Shown: positions 7,221-14,905 of the stretch, piece after piece
How the letters are laid out: each line of letters starts with the position of its first letter
Numbering within the stretch: position 1 is the first letter of the stretch
Assembly: GCF_019192735.1 (NCBI RefSeq)
Contig: NZ_JAHTKP010000049.1
Location: 1 to 56,375, forward strand
Direction of reading: 5' to 3'
Source of the DNA: Kitasatospora aureofaciens
GTDB lineage: Bacteria > Actinomycetota > Actinomycetes > Streptomycetales > Streptomycetaceae
Length of the DNA: 56,375 nt
Position numbers and translations under genes: made by a program
Notes under the pieces: model-generated
Database searches by the model: none
Seen by the model: the letters and a program-made list of their open reading frames with translations, nothing else
What the model was told of the DNA's origin: nothing

Positions 7221-9575
7221 TTACCGGGCGCCGGGCTTGCCGGCGTGCTTCCTGTCGAGCTCGGCCGCCCCCCCGGAGGCCTTGGCGCTCATCGCCACAC
7301 CGGCGACGCTGCCGGTGCTGTTCTTCTCGACGCCCTTACCGGGCACCGGGGTTCCGCTGCCCGGGACCAGGGTCGGAGCCTTGGTCCGGGAGTTGTCGCT
7401 GGGGCCGACGGGGACCGGAGTGGCGACCCCCTGGGGGACCACCTTCTTGTCGGCCGGCGCCGGGGCCGGGACGGACTTGGCCGCGACGCTCGGTGCGACG
7501 GCGGCCGGAGCCGCCGGGGTGGAGCCCGAGGACAGCTGCAGCGTGACGGAGCTCTGCAGCGCGCCCGGTGCCACCCACCCGGAGAGCGTACCGGCGTACG
7601 CGGAACCGAAGGCCGTCGATCCGATGGCCAGCTTCTGAGTAGTTCCCGTCGGCATGGTGGCCTGGACCTGAACACCGGCCGGCGCGCTGACCGTGACGGT
7701 GTTGCCCACCTTGTACGCGGTGACCTGGCCGGAGGCGACGGCCGCGTTCCAGGCCGCGCGCTTCTGGAACTCCTGGCCGATCTCGCGCTCGCCGAGGTTC
7801 ACGATCGGGGCGTTGGCGGCGTACAGGTTGCGGTAGGTGCCGAGGATCTTCTCCAGCACCGGGTACAGGATCCGGTCCTCGGAGAGGTTCGACTGGTGGA
7901 TGAAGTGCGGCCGCGGGTCGTTGTTCATCACGTGGCCGAGGTCGATCCTGGCCTCCAGCGGCACGATGTACGACTGGAAGCCGGTGTTCACGTCCAGGGG
8001 CTTGGGCAGGCAGGTGGACGCGGGGTTGTTCTCGCAGATCCCGCTGCCGCCGTTGGCCTTGCTGGTGTAGATCCAGTTGTACTCGTCGGCCTCCTCCACC
8101 GCCGAGCCGGCGTTGTAGAAGACGTTCATCGGGTAGCGCGGCACGGTCAGCGTCGACGAGCCGACGGCCCGCTGGGCGGGCTCGCGGGAGGCGTCGCTGC
8201 CGGTGAACTTGATGCCGTTGGCGGCGAGCGCCGGCGCCAGGTTCGGGTTGTCGCTGGTCTCCTGCGGGGCGGTCAGCAGACCGGAGTGCTCGCCGGTGAC
8301 GAGGACCTGCGGGTCGGGCTTCAGGCCGTTCTTGGCGGCCCAGTCGAAGTTGTTCTTGATCTGGGTGTTGATGGTGTTCCCGTCGACCCAGACCGTGTTG
8401 CCCGTGGCGTCCTTGGTGCAGCGCCACGGCACCACGGTGACGTCCTGGACGCAGCCCAGGTACGGGTGGGTGAAGGTGTGGTTGACCCAGCGGTAGCTGT
8501 TCTGGTCGGCGATCATCTGGTTCGCCGTCGGGTCGACCGTGGTGTTGTTGTTGGCCTTCCAGTCCTCGCTGCCGCCACCGTTGAACACCATGTCCAGGGT
8601 GAAGTTGTTGGCGGCCTCCCACTGCTTCGCGTACTGCGCGTCAGCGGAGGTCATCCGGATCGGGTTGGTGGTGCCGGGGGTGCCGGGCGGGCAGGTCACG
8701 TCACCGGGGGTGCACTTCAGCGTGGTGGACCAGCGGTCGTCCGCCAGGAAGACGTCGTCCACGTGGGCCGCGAAGTAGTTGCGGTCGTAGCCGAGGTGGA
8801 CACCCTGGGTGATCCAGTCGACCATGCCGCGGGCCAGCAGGCGGTACTGCTGCTGGTACTGGTTGTAGACGAACGTGACGACCAGTTCCTTGCGGCCGTC
8901 GTGGCTGTACTCGCCGACCAGCGAGCCGCGCGAGCTGCTGTTCGGGATCGGAGCGTCCACGAGCGGCGTGAACGAGGCACCGGACGGGAGGCCGGCCAGC
9001 GGGGTGGCCAGGTAGCCGTAGCTCTCGCTGACGTTCGGGTCGTTGTCCTCGAACGGGACGCTGCCCTTGAGGTAGCTGAACGGGCCCGAAGTGCCGGCCG
9101 TGGTGGTGGCGGCCTGGAAACCGTCCAACGTGCCTATGTAACCGGGATTTTGCGCCCAGTTCAGTCCCACCGCCGGGCTGGCGAACGTGTACGCGTCGAT
9201 CTGGCGGACGTTGAATGCCGCCTCGTACGTCGCGATCGCCGTCATCTCGGCGGCGGAGTTGGTGAAGGGGTTTTCGTTGGGCAGCACGATGCCCTGGTAC
9301 TTCCCCCGGGGCTGTCCGTTGATCGTGTCGCTGAGGAAAGCGGCGTTGATCACCGGGCGGTTGGGGTCGCTGAGGGTGACGACCTTGTACGGGGTGCCCT
9401 GGCTCTTGAGCTCGGCGGTGATCGCTGCGACGGACGGGCCCCCGTCGTCGATGACCAGGACGGCGAGATCGATCCTGGGCGGCGTGGTGTCGCCGTGGGC
9501 CAGGGTGGTCTGCAGGCCGCTGGCCAGCAGAACTGCCGCCGCGCAGGCGGCAACTCTTCGGGTCGCTCGACCCAT
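7221..9575 (-). CDS. Secreted Agd3/CE18-like polysaccharide deacetylase
   Basis: This 784-residue protein has a clear Sec signal (MGRATRRVAACAAAVLLASG..LAHGD). An N-terminal beta/alpha region follows (about 30-250; LAVLVIDDGGPS, YQGIVLPNENPF), then a deacetylase domain with AAHVDDVFLADDRW (271-276, Asp-Asp), HTFTHPYLG (366-370, metal-type H-x3-H) and TGEHSG (427-432). A late HFIHQSNLSEDR (558-569) precedes a beta-rich tail and a Pro/Ser/Thr-rich C-terminus (about 680-784). This order matches Agd3 (CBM87 plus CE18), which removes acetyl groups from galactosaminogalactan outside the cell. The start at 9575 follows GGGGAGG. It is the first gene of the minus-strand operon, 115 nt ahead of pelF. 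Confidence 0.82.
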   Translation of the reverse strand: MGRATRRVAACAAAVLLASGLQTTLAHGDTTPPRIDLAVLVIDDGGPSVAAITAELKSQGTPYKVVTLSDPNRPVINAAFLSDTINGQPRGKYQGIVLPNENPFTNSAAEMTAIATYEAAFNVRQIDAYTFASPAVGLNWAQNPGYIGTLDGFQAATTTAGTSGPFSYLKGSVPFEDNDPNVSESYGYLATPLAGLPSGASFTPLVDAPIPNSSSRGSLVGEYSHDGRKELVVTFVYNQYQQQYRLLARGMVDWITQGVHLGYDRNYFAAHVDDVFLADDRWSTTLKCTPGDVTCPPGTPGTTNPIRMTSADAQYAKQWEAANNFTLDMVFNGGGSEDWKANNNTTVDPTANQMIADQNSYRWVNHTFTHPYLGCVQDVTVVPWRCTKDATGNTVWVDGNTINTQIKNNFDWAAKNGLKPDPQVLVTGEHSGLLTAPQETSDNPNLAPALAANGIKFTGSDASREPAQRAVGSSTLTVPRYPMNVFYNAGSAVEEADEYNWIYTSKANGGSGICENNPASTCLPKPLDVNTGFQSYIVPLEARIDLGHVMNNDPRPHFIHQSNLSEDRILYPVLEKILGTYRNLYAANAPIVNLGEREIGQEFQKRAAWNAAVASGQVTAYKVGNTVTVSAPAGVQVQATMPTGTTQKLAIGSTAFGSAYAGTLSGWVAPGALQSSVTLQLSSGSTPAAPAAVAPSVAAKSVPAPAPADKKVVPQGVATPVPVGPSDNSRTKAPTLVPGSGTPVPGKGVEKNSTGSVAGVAMSAKASGGAAELDRKHAGKPGAR

Positions 9576-10003
9576 GGTGATCCTCCCCTTGGGGCAAGGC
9601 GCTTCGCTGCTCGGCGGTCGCCTGCCCTGTAGCTGTTCGCGGGCAGCAGGCTGCCCGGCGCCCATCCTGGTCGAGGGTCGGCTCCGTTAGGGACCAATTG
9701 GGCGAGAGTGCAGCAAACCTGTTACCAACGTTCATGGCGTAGCCATGGAGGCGCTGATTCTGACCGGAACTGTACCGGCCATGCAAATGATGAATTGAAA
9801 ATGAAAAACCGGAACCTGAGTGCTACACCTGGTTACCAACCGTGCTTACCAACCGGGGCGACGTGGTGGGGCTCGCCGGGCGCCTACACTGTGGCGTTGC
9901 ACACGACACTCTTGCACATCTTGCCGTTCCCTTGGGCAGGTTCATGCAATATCAGGCACCGCTGTGTCATGTGACAGTCCGAATATGCAATGGAGGCACC
10001 CGC
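9576..10003. promoter_or_regulatory. Divergent intergenic region with three TTACCAAC-type repeats
   Basis: This 428-nt gap separates the deacetylase operon (minus) from the tyrosine phosphatase (plus) and is distinctly less GC-rich than its surroundings. TTACCAAC occurs at 9722-9729, 9833-9840 and 9846-9853. The last two lie in a perfect-phase 13-bp tandem pair (TGGTTACCAACCG then TGCTTACCAACCG). An inverted repeat CTGT..GTCATGTG..ACAG lies near 9961-9978, just before the phosphatase start. Promoters for both genes must be here. No gene is seen. Confidence 0.5.
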
Positions 10004-10969
10004 GTGGCCGATCAACAGACCGAGGCCGGGGCAATCGGGGGCGATCGGAATGCGGCGCCGGAGTCCTGCGGAATGCCCCAGGTCGGGCGCAGTCTCGGAC
10101 TGCGCGGCGCGGTCAACGCCCGCGATCTGGGCGGCTACCGGACCACTGACGGACGGGTCCTCCGTGCCGGTACGGCCCTGCGCAGCGATGGCCTGAACCA
10201 TGTCACCGTGGACGACCTGATTTCGCTCCGGGCCCTCGGACTGCGCCGGGTGGTCGACTTCCGCAGCCTCGACGAGGTCCGCGAGGCAGGCCCGGACCGG
10301 CTGCCCGGCCTCCCGGCCGCCGAGTTCGCCCGCGACCTCCCCGCGGGCGCCGAGGTGACCCTCGAACCGGCCACCGCGGACGGCGTGACCCTGCACCATC
10401 TCCCGGTGTTCGCCCGGGACTTCGACATCTACGTCACGCTGCGCGACGCCCTGGCGGACCGCAGCCCCGAGACGCAGCACGCCCTGCTCGGCGACGGCCG
10501 GGCCGCCGCGATGATGACCGGCCTCTACCGCTGGTTCGTCACGGACCCGGTGGCGCGGGAGCGCTTCGCCACCGTGCTGCGCCTGCTGGCCGCCCCGGAC
10601 GGCCCGCCGCTGCTGTTCCACTGCTCGGCCGGCAAGGACCGCACCGGCTGGGCGGCGGCCCTGCTGCTGACCGCCCTCGGCGTCGACCGCGAGACCGTCC
10701 TCGCCGACTACCTGCTCACCAACGAGCGGTCAGCCCCGGTCGTCGGCCGGGTGATGGACGACTTCGGCACCCGCGGCCTGATGCGGGAGCCGGAGCTGCT
10801 CCTCCCGGTGTTCCGGGCCGAACCCGGCTACCTGGCAGCGGCCTTCGGCGAGGTCGAGGCCGGCTGGTCCGACTTCGGGGCGTTCTGGCGGGACGGTCTC
10901 GGACTGGACGACGACGTGCTGGCCGGCCTGCGCGCCAACCTGCTGGACGGCAGCGGGAGTCGACCCTGA
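10004..10969 (+). CDS. Protein tyrosine/serine phosphatase (PTP-like, Y_phosphatase3 family)
   Basis: This 321-residue protein contains the signature LLFHCSAGKDRTGWAA (about residues 203-218), the Cys-x5-Arg loop of the PTP superfamily. It is preceded by NARDLGGYRTTDGRVLR and VVDFRSLDEV, both typical of the bacterial tyrosine-protein phosphatase family that includes mycobacterial PtpB. The GTG start at 10004 follows TGGAGG with good spacing. Substrates may be phosphotyrosine, phosphoserine or phosphoinositides. It is divergent from the exopolysaccharide operon and shares its regulatory region, and phosphatase control is common in capsule synthesis, but a functional link is only a guess. Its TGA abuts the TGA of the convergent sigma gene, giving the palindrome TGATCA. 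Confidence 0.85.
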   Translation: MADQQTEAGAIGGDRNAAPESCGMPQVGRSLGLRGAVNARDLGGYRTTDGRVLRAGTALRSDGLNHVTVDDLISLRALGLRRVVDFRSLDEVREAGPDRLPGLPAAEFARDLPAGAEVTLEPATADGVTLHHLPVFARDFDIYVTLRDALADRSPETQHALLGDGRAAAMMTGLYRWFVTDPVARERFATVLRLLAAPDGPPLLFHCSAGKDRTGWAAALLLTALGVDRETVLADYLLTNERSAPVVGRVMDDFGTRGLMREPELLLPVFRAEPGYLAAAFGEVEAGWSDFGAFWRDGLGLDDDVLAGLRANLLDGSGSRP

Positions 10970-11875
10970 TCAGCCCTCGCTGATCAGGCCCTCGCGGAGC
11001 TGGGTGAGGGTCTTGGTGAGCAGCCGCGAGACGTGCATCTGGGAGATCCCGATCTCCTCGCCGATCTGCGACTGCGTCAGGTTGCCGAAGAACCGCAGCA
11101 TGATGATCCGGCGCTCGCGCGGCGGCAGCTTGGCCAGCAGCGGCTTGAGCGACTCCCGGTACTCCACGCCCTCCAGCGCGAGGTCCTCGTAGCCGAGCCG
11201 TTCGGCCAGCGGCCCGTCGCCGTCCTCCTCGCTGGGGCTGGAGTCGAGCGAGCTGGCGGTGTACGCGTTGCCCACCGCGAGGCCCTCGACCACGTCCTCC
11301 TCGCTGACGCCGAGGCAGGCGGCCAGCTCGGCGACGGTGGGGGAGCGGTCCAGCCGCTGGGCCAGCTCGTCGCCGGCCTTGGTGAGCGCCAGCCGCAGCT
11401 CCTGGAGCCGCCGCGGCACCCGGACCGACCAGCTGGTGTCCCGGAAGAAGCGCTTGATCTCGCCGACCACGGTAGGCATCGCGAAGGTGGGGAACTCCAC
11501 CCCGCGCTCCGGGTCGAACCGGTCGATCGCCTTGATCAGCCCGATCGTGCCGACCTGGACGATGTCCTCCATCGGCTCGTTGCGGCTGCGGAAGCGCGCC
11601 GAGGCGTACCGGACCAGCGGCAGGTTGAGCTCGATCAGGGTGTCGCGGACGTAGGTGTGCTCCGCGGTGCCGGGCTCCAGCGCGGCCAGCCGCAGGAAGA
11701 GCGAGCGGGAGAGCGTCCGGGTGTCCAGCCCGGAGCCGGGCGGTGCGCCCGCTGGCGCCTCGGGGACGGGCGGTGCGGTGGACGGTACTCGCTGCAGCGG
11801 GATCCGGGCCTCGGCGACCGCGGTGCCGTTGGCCTGACCAGCGTGGATCTCCGCAGTGCCCAGCTCTCCGGACAT
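10970..11875 (-). CDS. RNA polymerase sigma factor, SigB/SigF/SigG family (first of a tandem pair)
   Basis: This 301-residue sigma-70 group 3 factor has a variable Pro/Ala-rich N-terminus (1-60). Region 2 follows with LVRYASARFRSRNEPMEDIVQVGTIGL and IDRFDPERGVEFPTFA, then region 3 (VPRRLQELRLAL..LAACLGVSEEDV), then region 4 with the HTH LTQSQIGEEIGISQMHVSRLL. This type normally answers to an RsbW-like anti-sigma and RsbV-like antagonist during stress or development. No such partner is adjacent. The ATG start at 11875 follows AAGGGGG. It lies 144 nt from a very similar sigma gene read in the same direction. Confidence 0.92.
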   Translation of the reverse strand: MSGELGTAEIHAGQANGTAVAEARIPLQRVPSTAPPVPEAPAGAPPGSGLDTRTLSRSLFLRLAALEPGTAEHTYVRDTLIELNLPLVRYASARFRSRNEPMEDIVQVGTIGLIKAIDRFDPERGVEFPTFAMPTVVGEIKRFFRDTSWSVRVPRRLQELRLALTKAGDELAQRLDRSPTVAELAACLGVSEEDVVEGLAVGNAYTASSLDSSPSEEDGDGPLAERLGYEDLALEGVEYRESLKPLLAKLPPRERRIIMLRFFGNLTQSQIGEEIGISQMHVSRLLTKTLTQLREGLISEG

Positions 11876-12019
11876 GCACCCACCCCCTTGTGACTGACGG
11901 TTGAACGGGCGTCGACGCGCGGAGGTTCCCGGCGAAGGCCCTCCCCCTCCATACCGGCACACGATCCCCGGCAAACCCGAACGTCGCAAGATGTCACGCG
12001 GCGGTAACGCGGAGCGATC

Positions 12020-12865
12020 TCATTCTTCCCATGAGTTTCCGGTCCGAAGCCTCGTCAGGATGCGCGAGAGCAGCCGGGAGACGTGCATCTGGGACATCCC
12101 CAGCTCGGTGCTGATCTGGGACTGGGTCAGGTTGGCGAAGAACCGCAGCATGACGATCCGGCGCTCCCGCTCGGGCAGCTGGACCAGCAGGTGGCGGACC
12201 ATGTCCCGGTGCTCGACCTCGGCCAGCGCGGAGTCCTCGTAGCCGAGCCGGTCGAGCAGGGCCAGCCCGCCCTCGTGCTCCTGGGCCGCCTCCAGGGAGG
12301 CCGCGTTGTAGGCCCGCCCGGCGTCCAGGCAGGCCCGGACGTCCTCCTCGGGGATGCGCAGGCTGGCGGCGATCTCGGGCACCTTGGGGACCCGCCCGTG
12401 GAGCACCGTCAGCTCCTCCATCGCGCCGCTGACCTGCACCCACAGCTCCTGGAGCCGACGGGGGACGTGCATGGTGCGGACGTTGTCCCGGAAGTAGCGC
12501 TTGATCTCGCCGAGGATGGTCGGCAGTGCGTAGGTGGGGAACTGCACCCCCCGGCTGGGGTCGAACCGGTCGATCGCGTTGATCAGGCCGATCGTGCCGA
12601 CCTGGACGACGTCCTCCATCGGCTCGCTGCGGCTGCGGAAGCGGGCGGCCGCGTAGCGGACCAGCGGGATGTTGATCTCGATCAGCGCGGCCCGGACCCG
12701 CTCCCGCTCGGGGGCGTCCGGGGGCAGCTCGGCGAGGCGCTCGAACAGCACCCGGGTCAGCGTCCGGACGTCCACCACCGGGCGGCCGCCGGGGCCGCGC
12801 AGGCCGTCCGGCCGAAGCTCGCCGGCCGGGCTGATGATCCCCGCCAGCACTTCGTCCACGGACAC
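12020..12865 (-). CDS. RNA polymerase sigma factor, SigB/SigF/SigG family (second of a tandem pair)
   Basis: This 281-residue paralogue of the neighbouring sigma factor shares LVRYAAARFRSRSEPMEDVVQVGTIGL in region 2 and LTQSQISTELGMSQMHVSRLL in region 4. It differs in the region 3 linker and N-terminus. GTG at 12865 is preferred because GGGAGGGG sits just upstream. The longer in-frame start at 12946 has no such site. As the upstream member of the pair it could drive both genes. The 144-nt gap may hold a separate promoter. The near-identity of the DNA-recognition helices suggests overlapping promoter sets. Confidence 0.92.
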   Translation of the reverse strand: MSVDEVLAGIISPAGELRPDGLRGPGGRPVVDVRTLTRVLFERLAELPPDAPERERVRAALIEINIPLVRYAAARFRSRSEPMEDVVQVGTIGLINAIDRFDPSRGVQFPTYALPTILGEIKRYFRDNVRTMHVPRRLQELWVQVSGAMEELTVLHGRVPKVPEIAASLRIPEEDVRACLDAGRAYNAASLEAAQEHEGGLALLDRLGYEDSALAEVEHRDMVRHLLVQLPERERRIVMLRFFANLTQSQISTELGMSQMHVSRLLSRILTRLRTGNSWEE

Positions 12866-13073
12866 GTCACCCCTCCCAAGTTCGACTATGGCGGGACCTG
12901 AGGAGCGGGTGTCGCGACTCGTGCACCACCTCGCCATGTCCGGCAAAACCGGTCATAGCATCACAAGGCGGGCGCAGGTCGGGCAAGTACCCGGTGGAGG
13001 TGTGTTGGTGCGCTGCCGGGCCTTGACCGGGCCTGCCGGTGAGGCGCCGCAAGGGCCGTTCCGGGACGGAGAA

Positions 13074-13106
13074 CGGCGCCCCGCCCGGGTCCCGGACGGG
13101 GCGCCG
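13074..13106 (-). terminator. Hairpin terminator after the Dabb gene
   Basis: A 16-bp inverted repeat (CGGCGCCCCGCCCGGG pairing across one base with CCCGGACGGGGCGCCG) has one position that pairs as G-U only in minus-strand RNA. That suits termination of the minus-strand gene ending 40 nt away. Confidence 0.65.
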
Positions 13107-13145
13107 CGGTCCGTCCGGGGGACGGCCCCGGGGCGGATGGCCCTA

Positions 13146-13439
13146 TCAGACCTCGATGTCGGCGATCACCCAGGTGGCGAACTCGCGCCACTGGCCGGCC
13201 GCGGCCTGATGGGCCGGGTGGGTCAGGTAGGCCTGGAGCGCGTCGCGGTCCTCGACCAGGCTGTTGATCGCGTAGTCGTACGCGATGTCGCGCTCGGTGG
13301 TGTTCCAGCCGCACTCCCACGCGCGCAGCTCGGGGATCACCGCGCCGAGCTCGGCGAACGCCTCGGCGCCGGCGAGCGCGCGCTCGTCGTCCTTGCTGAC
13401 GCCTTCGTTGAGCTTGAACAGGACCAGGTGCCGGATCAC
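13146..13439 (-). CDS. Dabb (stress-responsive A/B barrel) family protein
   Basis: This 97-residue protein opens VIRHLVLFKLNEGVS, the typical Dabb strand with its conserved His, and continues with ERDIAYDYAINSLVEDRDALQAYLTHPAH, the second half of the small ferredoxin-like dimeric barrel. The GTG start at 13439 follows GAGGAG. The longer in-frame start lacks a ribosome site and would add a low-complexity tail. Members are dimeric and mostly of unknown function. A few are heat-stable stress proteins or cyclases. It stands alone between two promoters on the same strand. Confidence 0.85.
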   Translation of the reverse strand: MIRHLVLFKLNEGVSKDDERALAGAEAFAELGAVIPELRAWECGWNTTERDIAYDYAINSLVEDRDALQAYLTHPAHQAAAGQWREFATWVIADIEV

Positions 13440-13534
13440 GATGCCGCTCCTCGCGGACGGGGGTTGAGGGTCCCGCCCACCGTAGCCGGTGCGACGGGAC
13501 GGGATCACCGCCGTCCGCCACGTGATCGGCCCGG

Positions 13535-13699
13535 TTACTTGATCAGCCCGGTCATGAAGGTGCCGACCGCCTTGGCGGCGTTCGAGATGCCCTCGAAGCC
13601 CAGCTGGACGAGTTCGGCGGACCGGGCGGGTGAGGTGATGATCGAGTAGAGGACGAAGATGAGCAGGAGGACCATGCCGATCTTCTTCGCCTGCGCCAT
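13535..13699 (-). CDS. 54-residue single-pass membrane microprotein
   Basis: This short gene encodes MAQAKKIG followed by one hydrophobic segment (residues 8-22, MVLLLIFVLYSIITS) and a soluble amphipathic tail ending GTFMTGLIK. The ribosome site GGGAGGAAGG is excellent and placed about 8 nt before the ATG. The basic N-terminus suggests it is inside and the tail outside. The terminal segment (GFEGISNAAKAVGTFMTGL) could form an amphipathic helix. Comparable tiny proteins occur in Streptomyces, but I know of no assigned function. Confidence 0.75.
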   Translation of the reverse strand: MAQAKKIGMVLLLIFVLYSIITSPARSAELVQLGFEGISNAAKAVGTFMTGLIK

Positions 13700-14111
13700 C
13701 GGGTGACCTTCCTCCCTGCTGTGGGCCGCCGCCATTCGGGTCCCCGAGCGGCCCTGCAGAGGCAGCTTATCCACCGGACGGGCTATCAAGTGTGCGACGC
13801 GTTCGCCCGGCGGGACGAAGGTCCCCGCGAGTGGGGCCTTTCTCCGGGTGCCCGGGCGCGACCCGGGCGGCAGGATGGTTGATGTGCCGAGGATCTGGCA
13901 GGAATCCCCGGTACGTGGATCCGGAGCTCCCCGCTGTGGGACCGGGCGCCGTGGCTTTCCCCCGACGCGGCACCGGTTGTGGGACTCCGCCGGGGGAGCG
14001 GTTGGTCCCCCCGAACCGCTCCCCCCTCCAGGCTCCGTACTCGACATGGGCGTTGGTGGTCATCCGCCCCGGGTGCGGAGCCCTTTCCGCGTCCGAGGGT
14101 GCGCGGAAACG
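13700..14111. other. Geneless 410-nt stretch with one strong hairpin
   Basis: No convincing coding region is seen; long frames here lack ribosome sites and have no recognisable fold. The notable element is a 12-bp perfect inverted repeat (GGGGGAGCGGTT at 13992-14003, AACCGCTCCCCC at 14014-14025, loop 10 nt). It could be a processing or termination structure, or part of a small RNA. The end of the stretch adjoins the tRNA terminator. Confidence 0.4.
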
Positions 14112-14144
14112 CCGAGGGCCCGTCCGGATCGGACGGGCCCTCGG
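14112..14144 (-). terminator. Terminator of tRNA-Ser(CGA)
   Basis: A 14-bp perfect inverted repeat (CCGAGGGCCCGTCC / GGACGGGCCCTCGG, loop GGATC) lies 10 nt beyond the 3' end of the tRNA on the minus strand. Confidence 0.8.
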
Positions 14145-14153
14145 GCTTTCTGG

Positions 14154-14240
14154 CGGTAGCGGTGGGATTCGAACCCACGGTGGAGTTGCCCCCACACACG
14201 CTTTCGAGGCGTGCTCCTTTGGCCGCTCGGACACGCTACC
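14154..14240 (-). tRNA. tRNA-Ser (anticodon CGA)
   Basis: Read on the minus strand, a 7-bp acceptor GGTAGCG pairs with CGCTACC before discriminator G. The anticodon arm is ACGCC-TCGAAA-GCGT with anticodon CGA. The long variable arm (GTGGGGGCAACTCCAC) is characteristic of class II tRNA-Ser, and the T-loop is GTTCGAATC. CCA is not encoded. It reads UCG codons. Confidence 0.95.
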
Positions 14241-14331
14241 GAGGGGAACTCTACCGGACGGGTGGCGCGGTCACGAAATCCGTATCCCACGGCTTTCGGC
14301 AGTGGGGTCGGAGTGGGGTCGGGCGGTGGGG

Positions 14332-14853
14332 TCAGCGGTGGGTGTCGAAGAACTCGCGCAGCTGCTCGCCGCACTCGTCGGCGAGCACGCCCCAGATCAC
14401 CTCGGGCCGGTGGTTGAGCCGCCGGTCGCGCATCACGTCGAAGAGCGAGCCGGCGGCGCCGGCCTTCTCGTCGAGGGCGCCGTAGACCACCCGGTCGATC
14501 CGGGACAGCACGATGGCGCCCGCGCACATCGTGCAGGGCTCCAGCGTGACGACCAGAGTGCAGCCGCTGAGCCGCCACTCTCCGACCTGCTCCGCCGCCT
14601 GCCGGATCGCGACCACCTCGGCGTGCGCGGTCGGGTCGCCGACCGCCTCGCGTTCGTTGTGGCCGCGCCCGATCACCTCGCCGCCCGGGCCCAGGACGAG
14701 CGCCCCGACCGGGACGTCCCCGGTGGCCGGCGCCAGGGCGGCCTCGGCGATGGCGAGGCGCATCGGCGCCGCCCAGCGGTCGCGGACCGGGTCGGGGCGG
14801 ACGGGGGCGGGCAGCGGGGCGATCGGGGGGGCTGCGGGGGTGGCGGACTGCAT
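14332..14853 (-). CDS. tadA: tRNA adenosine(34) deaminase
   Basis: This roughly 173-residue cytidine-deaminase-fold protein has the catalytic HAEVVAI (His-Ala-Glu) and the zinc motif PCTMCAGAI, plus GALDEKAGAAGSLFDVMRDRRLNHRPEV, the TadA substrate-binding region. It converts A34 to inosine in tRNA-Arg(ACG). The start is uncertain. ATG 14853 is given, but the Pro/Ala-rich first 30 residues and lack of a clear ribosome site leave a more internal start (MRLAIAEAAL) or the GTG/ATG at 14886 possible. It lies 52 nt downstream of its usual partner gene. Confidence 0.92.
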   Translation of the reverse strand: MQSATPAAPPIAPLPAPVRPDPVRDRWAAPMRLAIAEAALAPATGDVPVGALVLGPGGEVIGRGHNEREAVGDPTAHAEVVAIRQAAEQVGEWRLSGCTLVVTLEPCTMCAGAIVLSRIDRVVYGALDEKAGAAGSLFDVMRDRRLNHRPEVIWGVLADECGEQLREFFDTHR

Positions 14854-14905
14854 GGCATCCAGTGTCGGGCATCCGACGGCGGACACGGCTACGCGCCCGT
14901 GGCCG

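Noticed and set aside
7086..9632. 848-codon plus-strand frame opposite the deacetylase
   Set aside because: Composition is typical of an antisense shadow, while the minus strand has a signal peptide and catalytic motifs.
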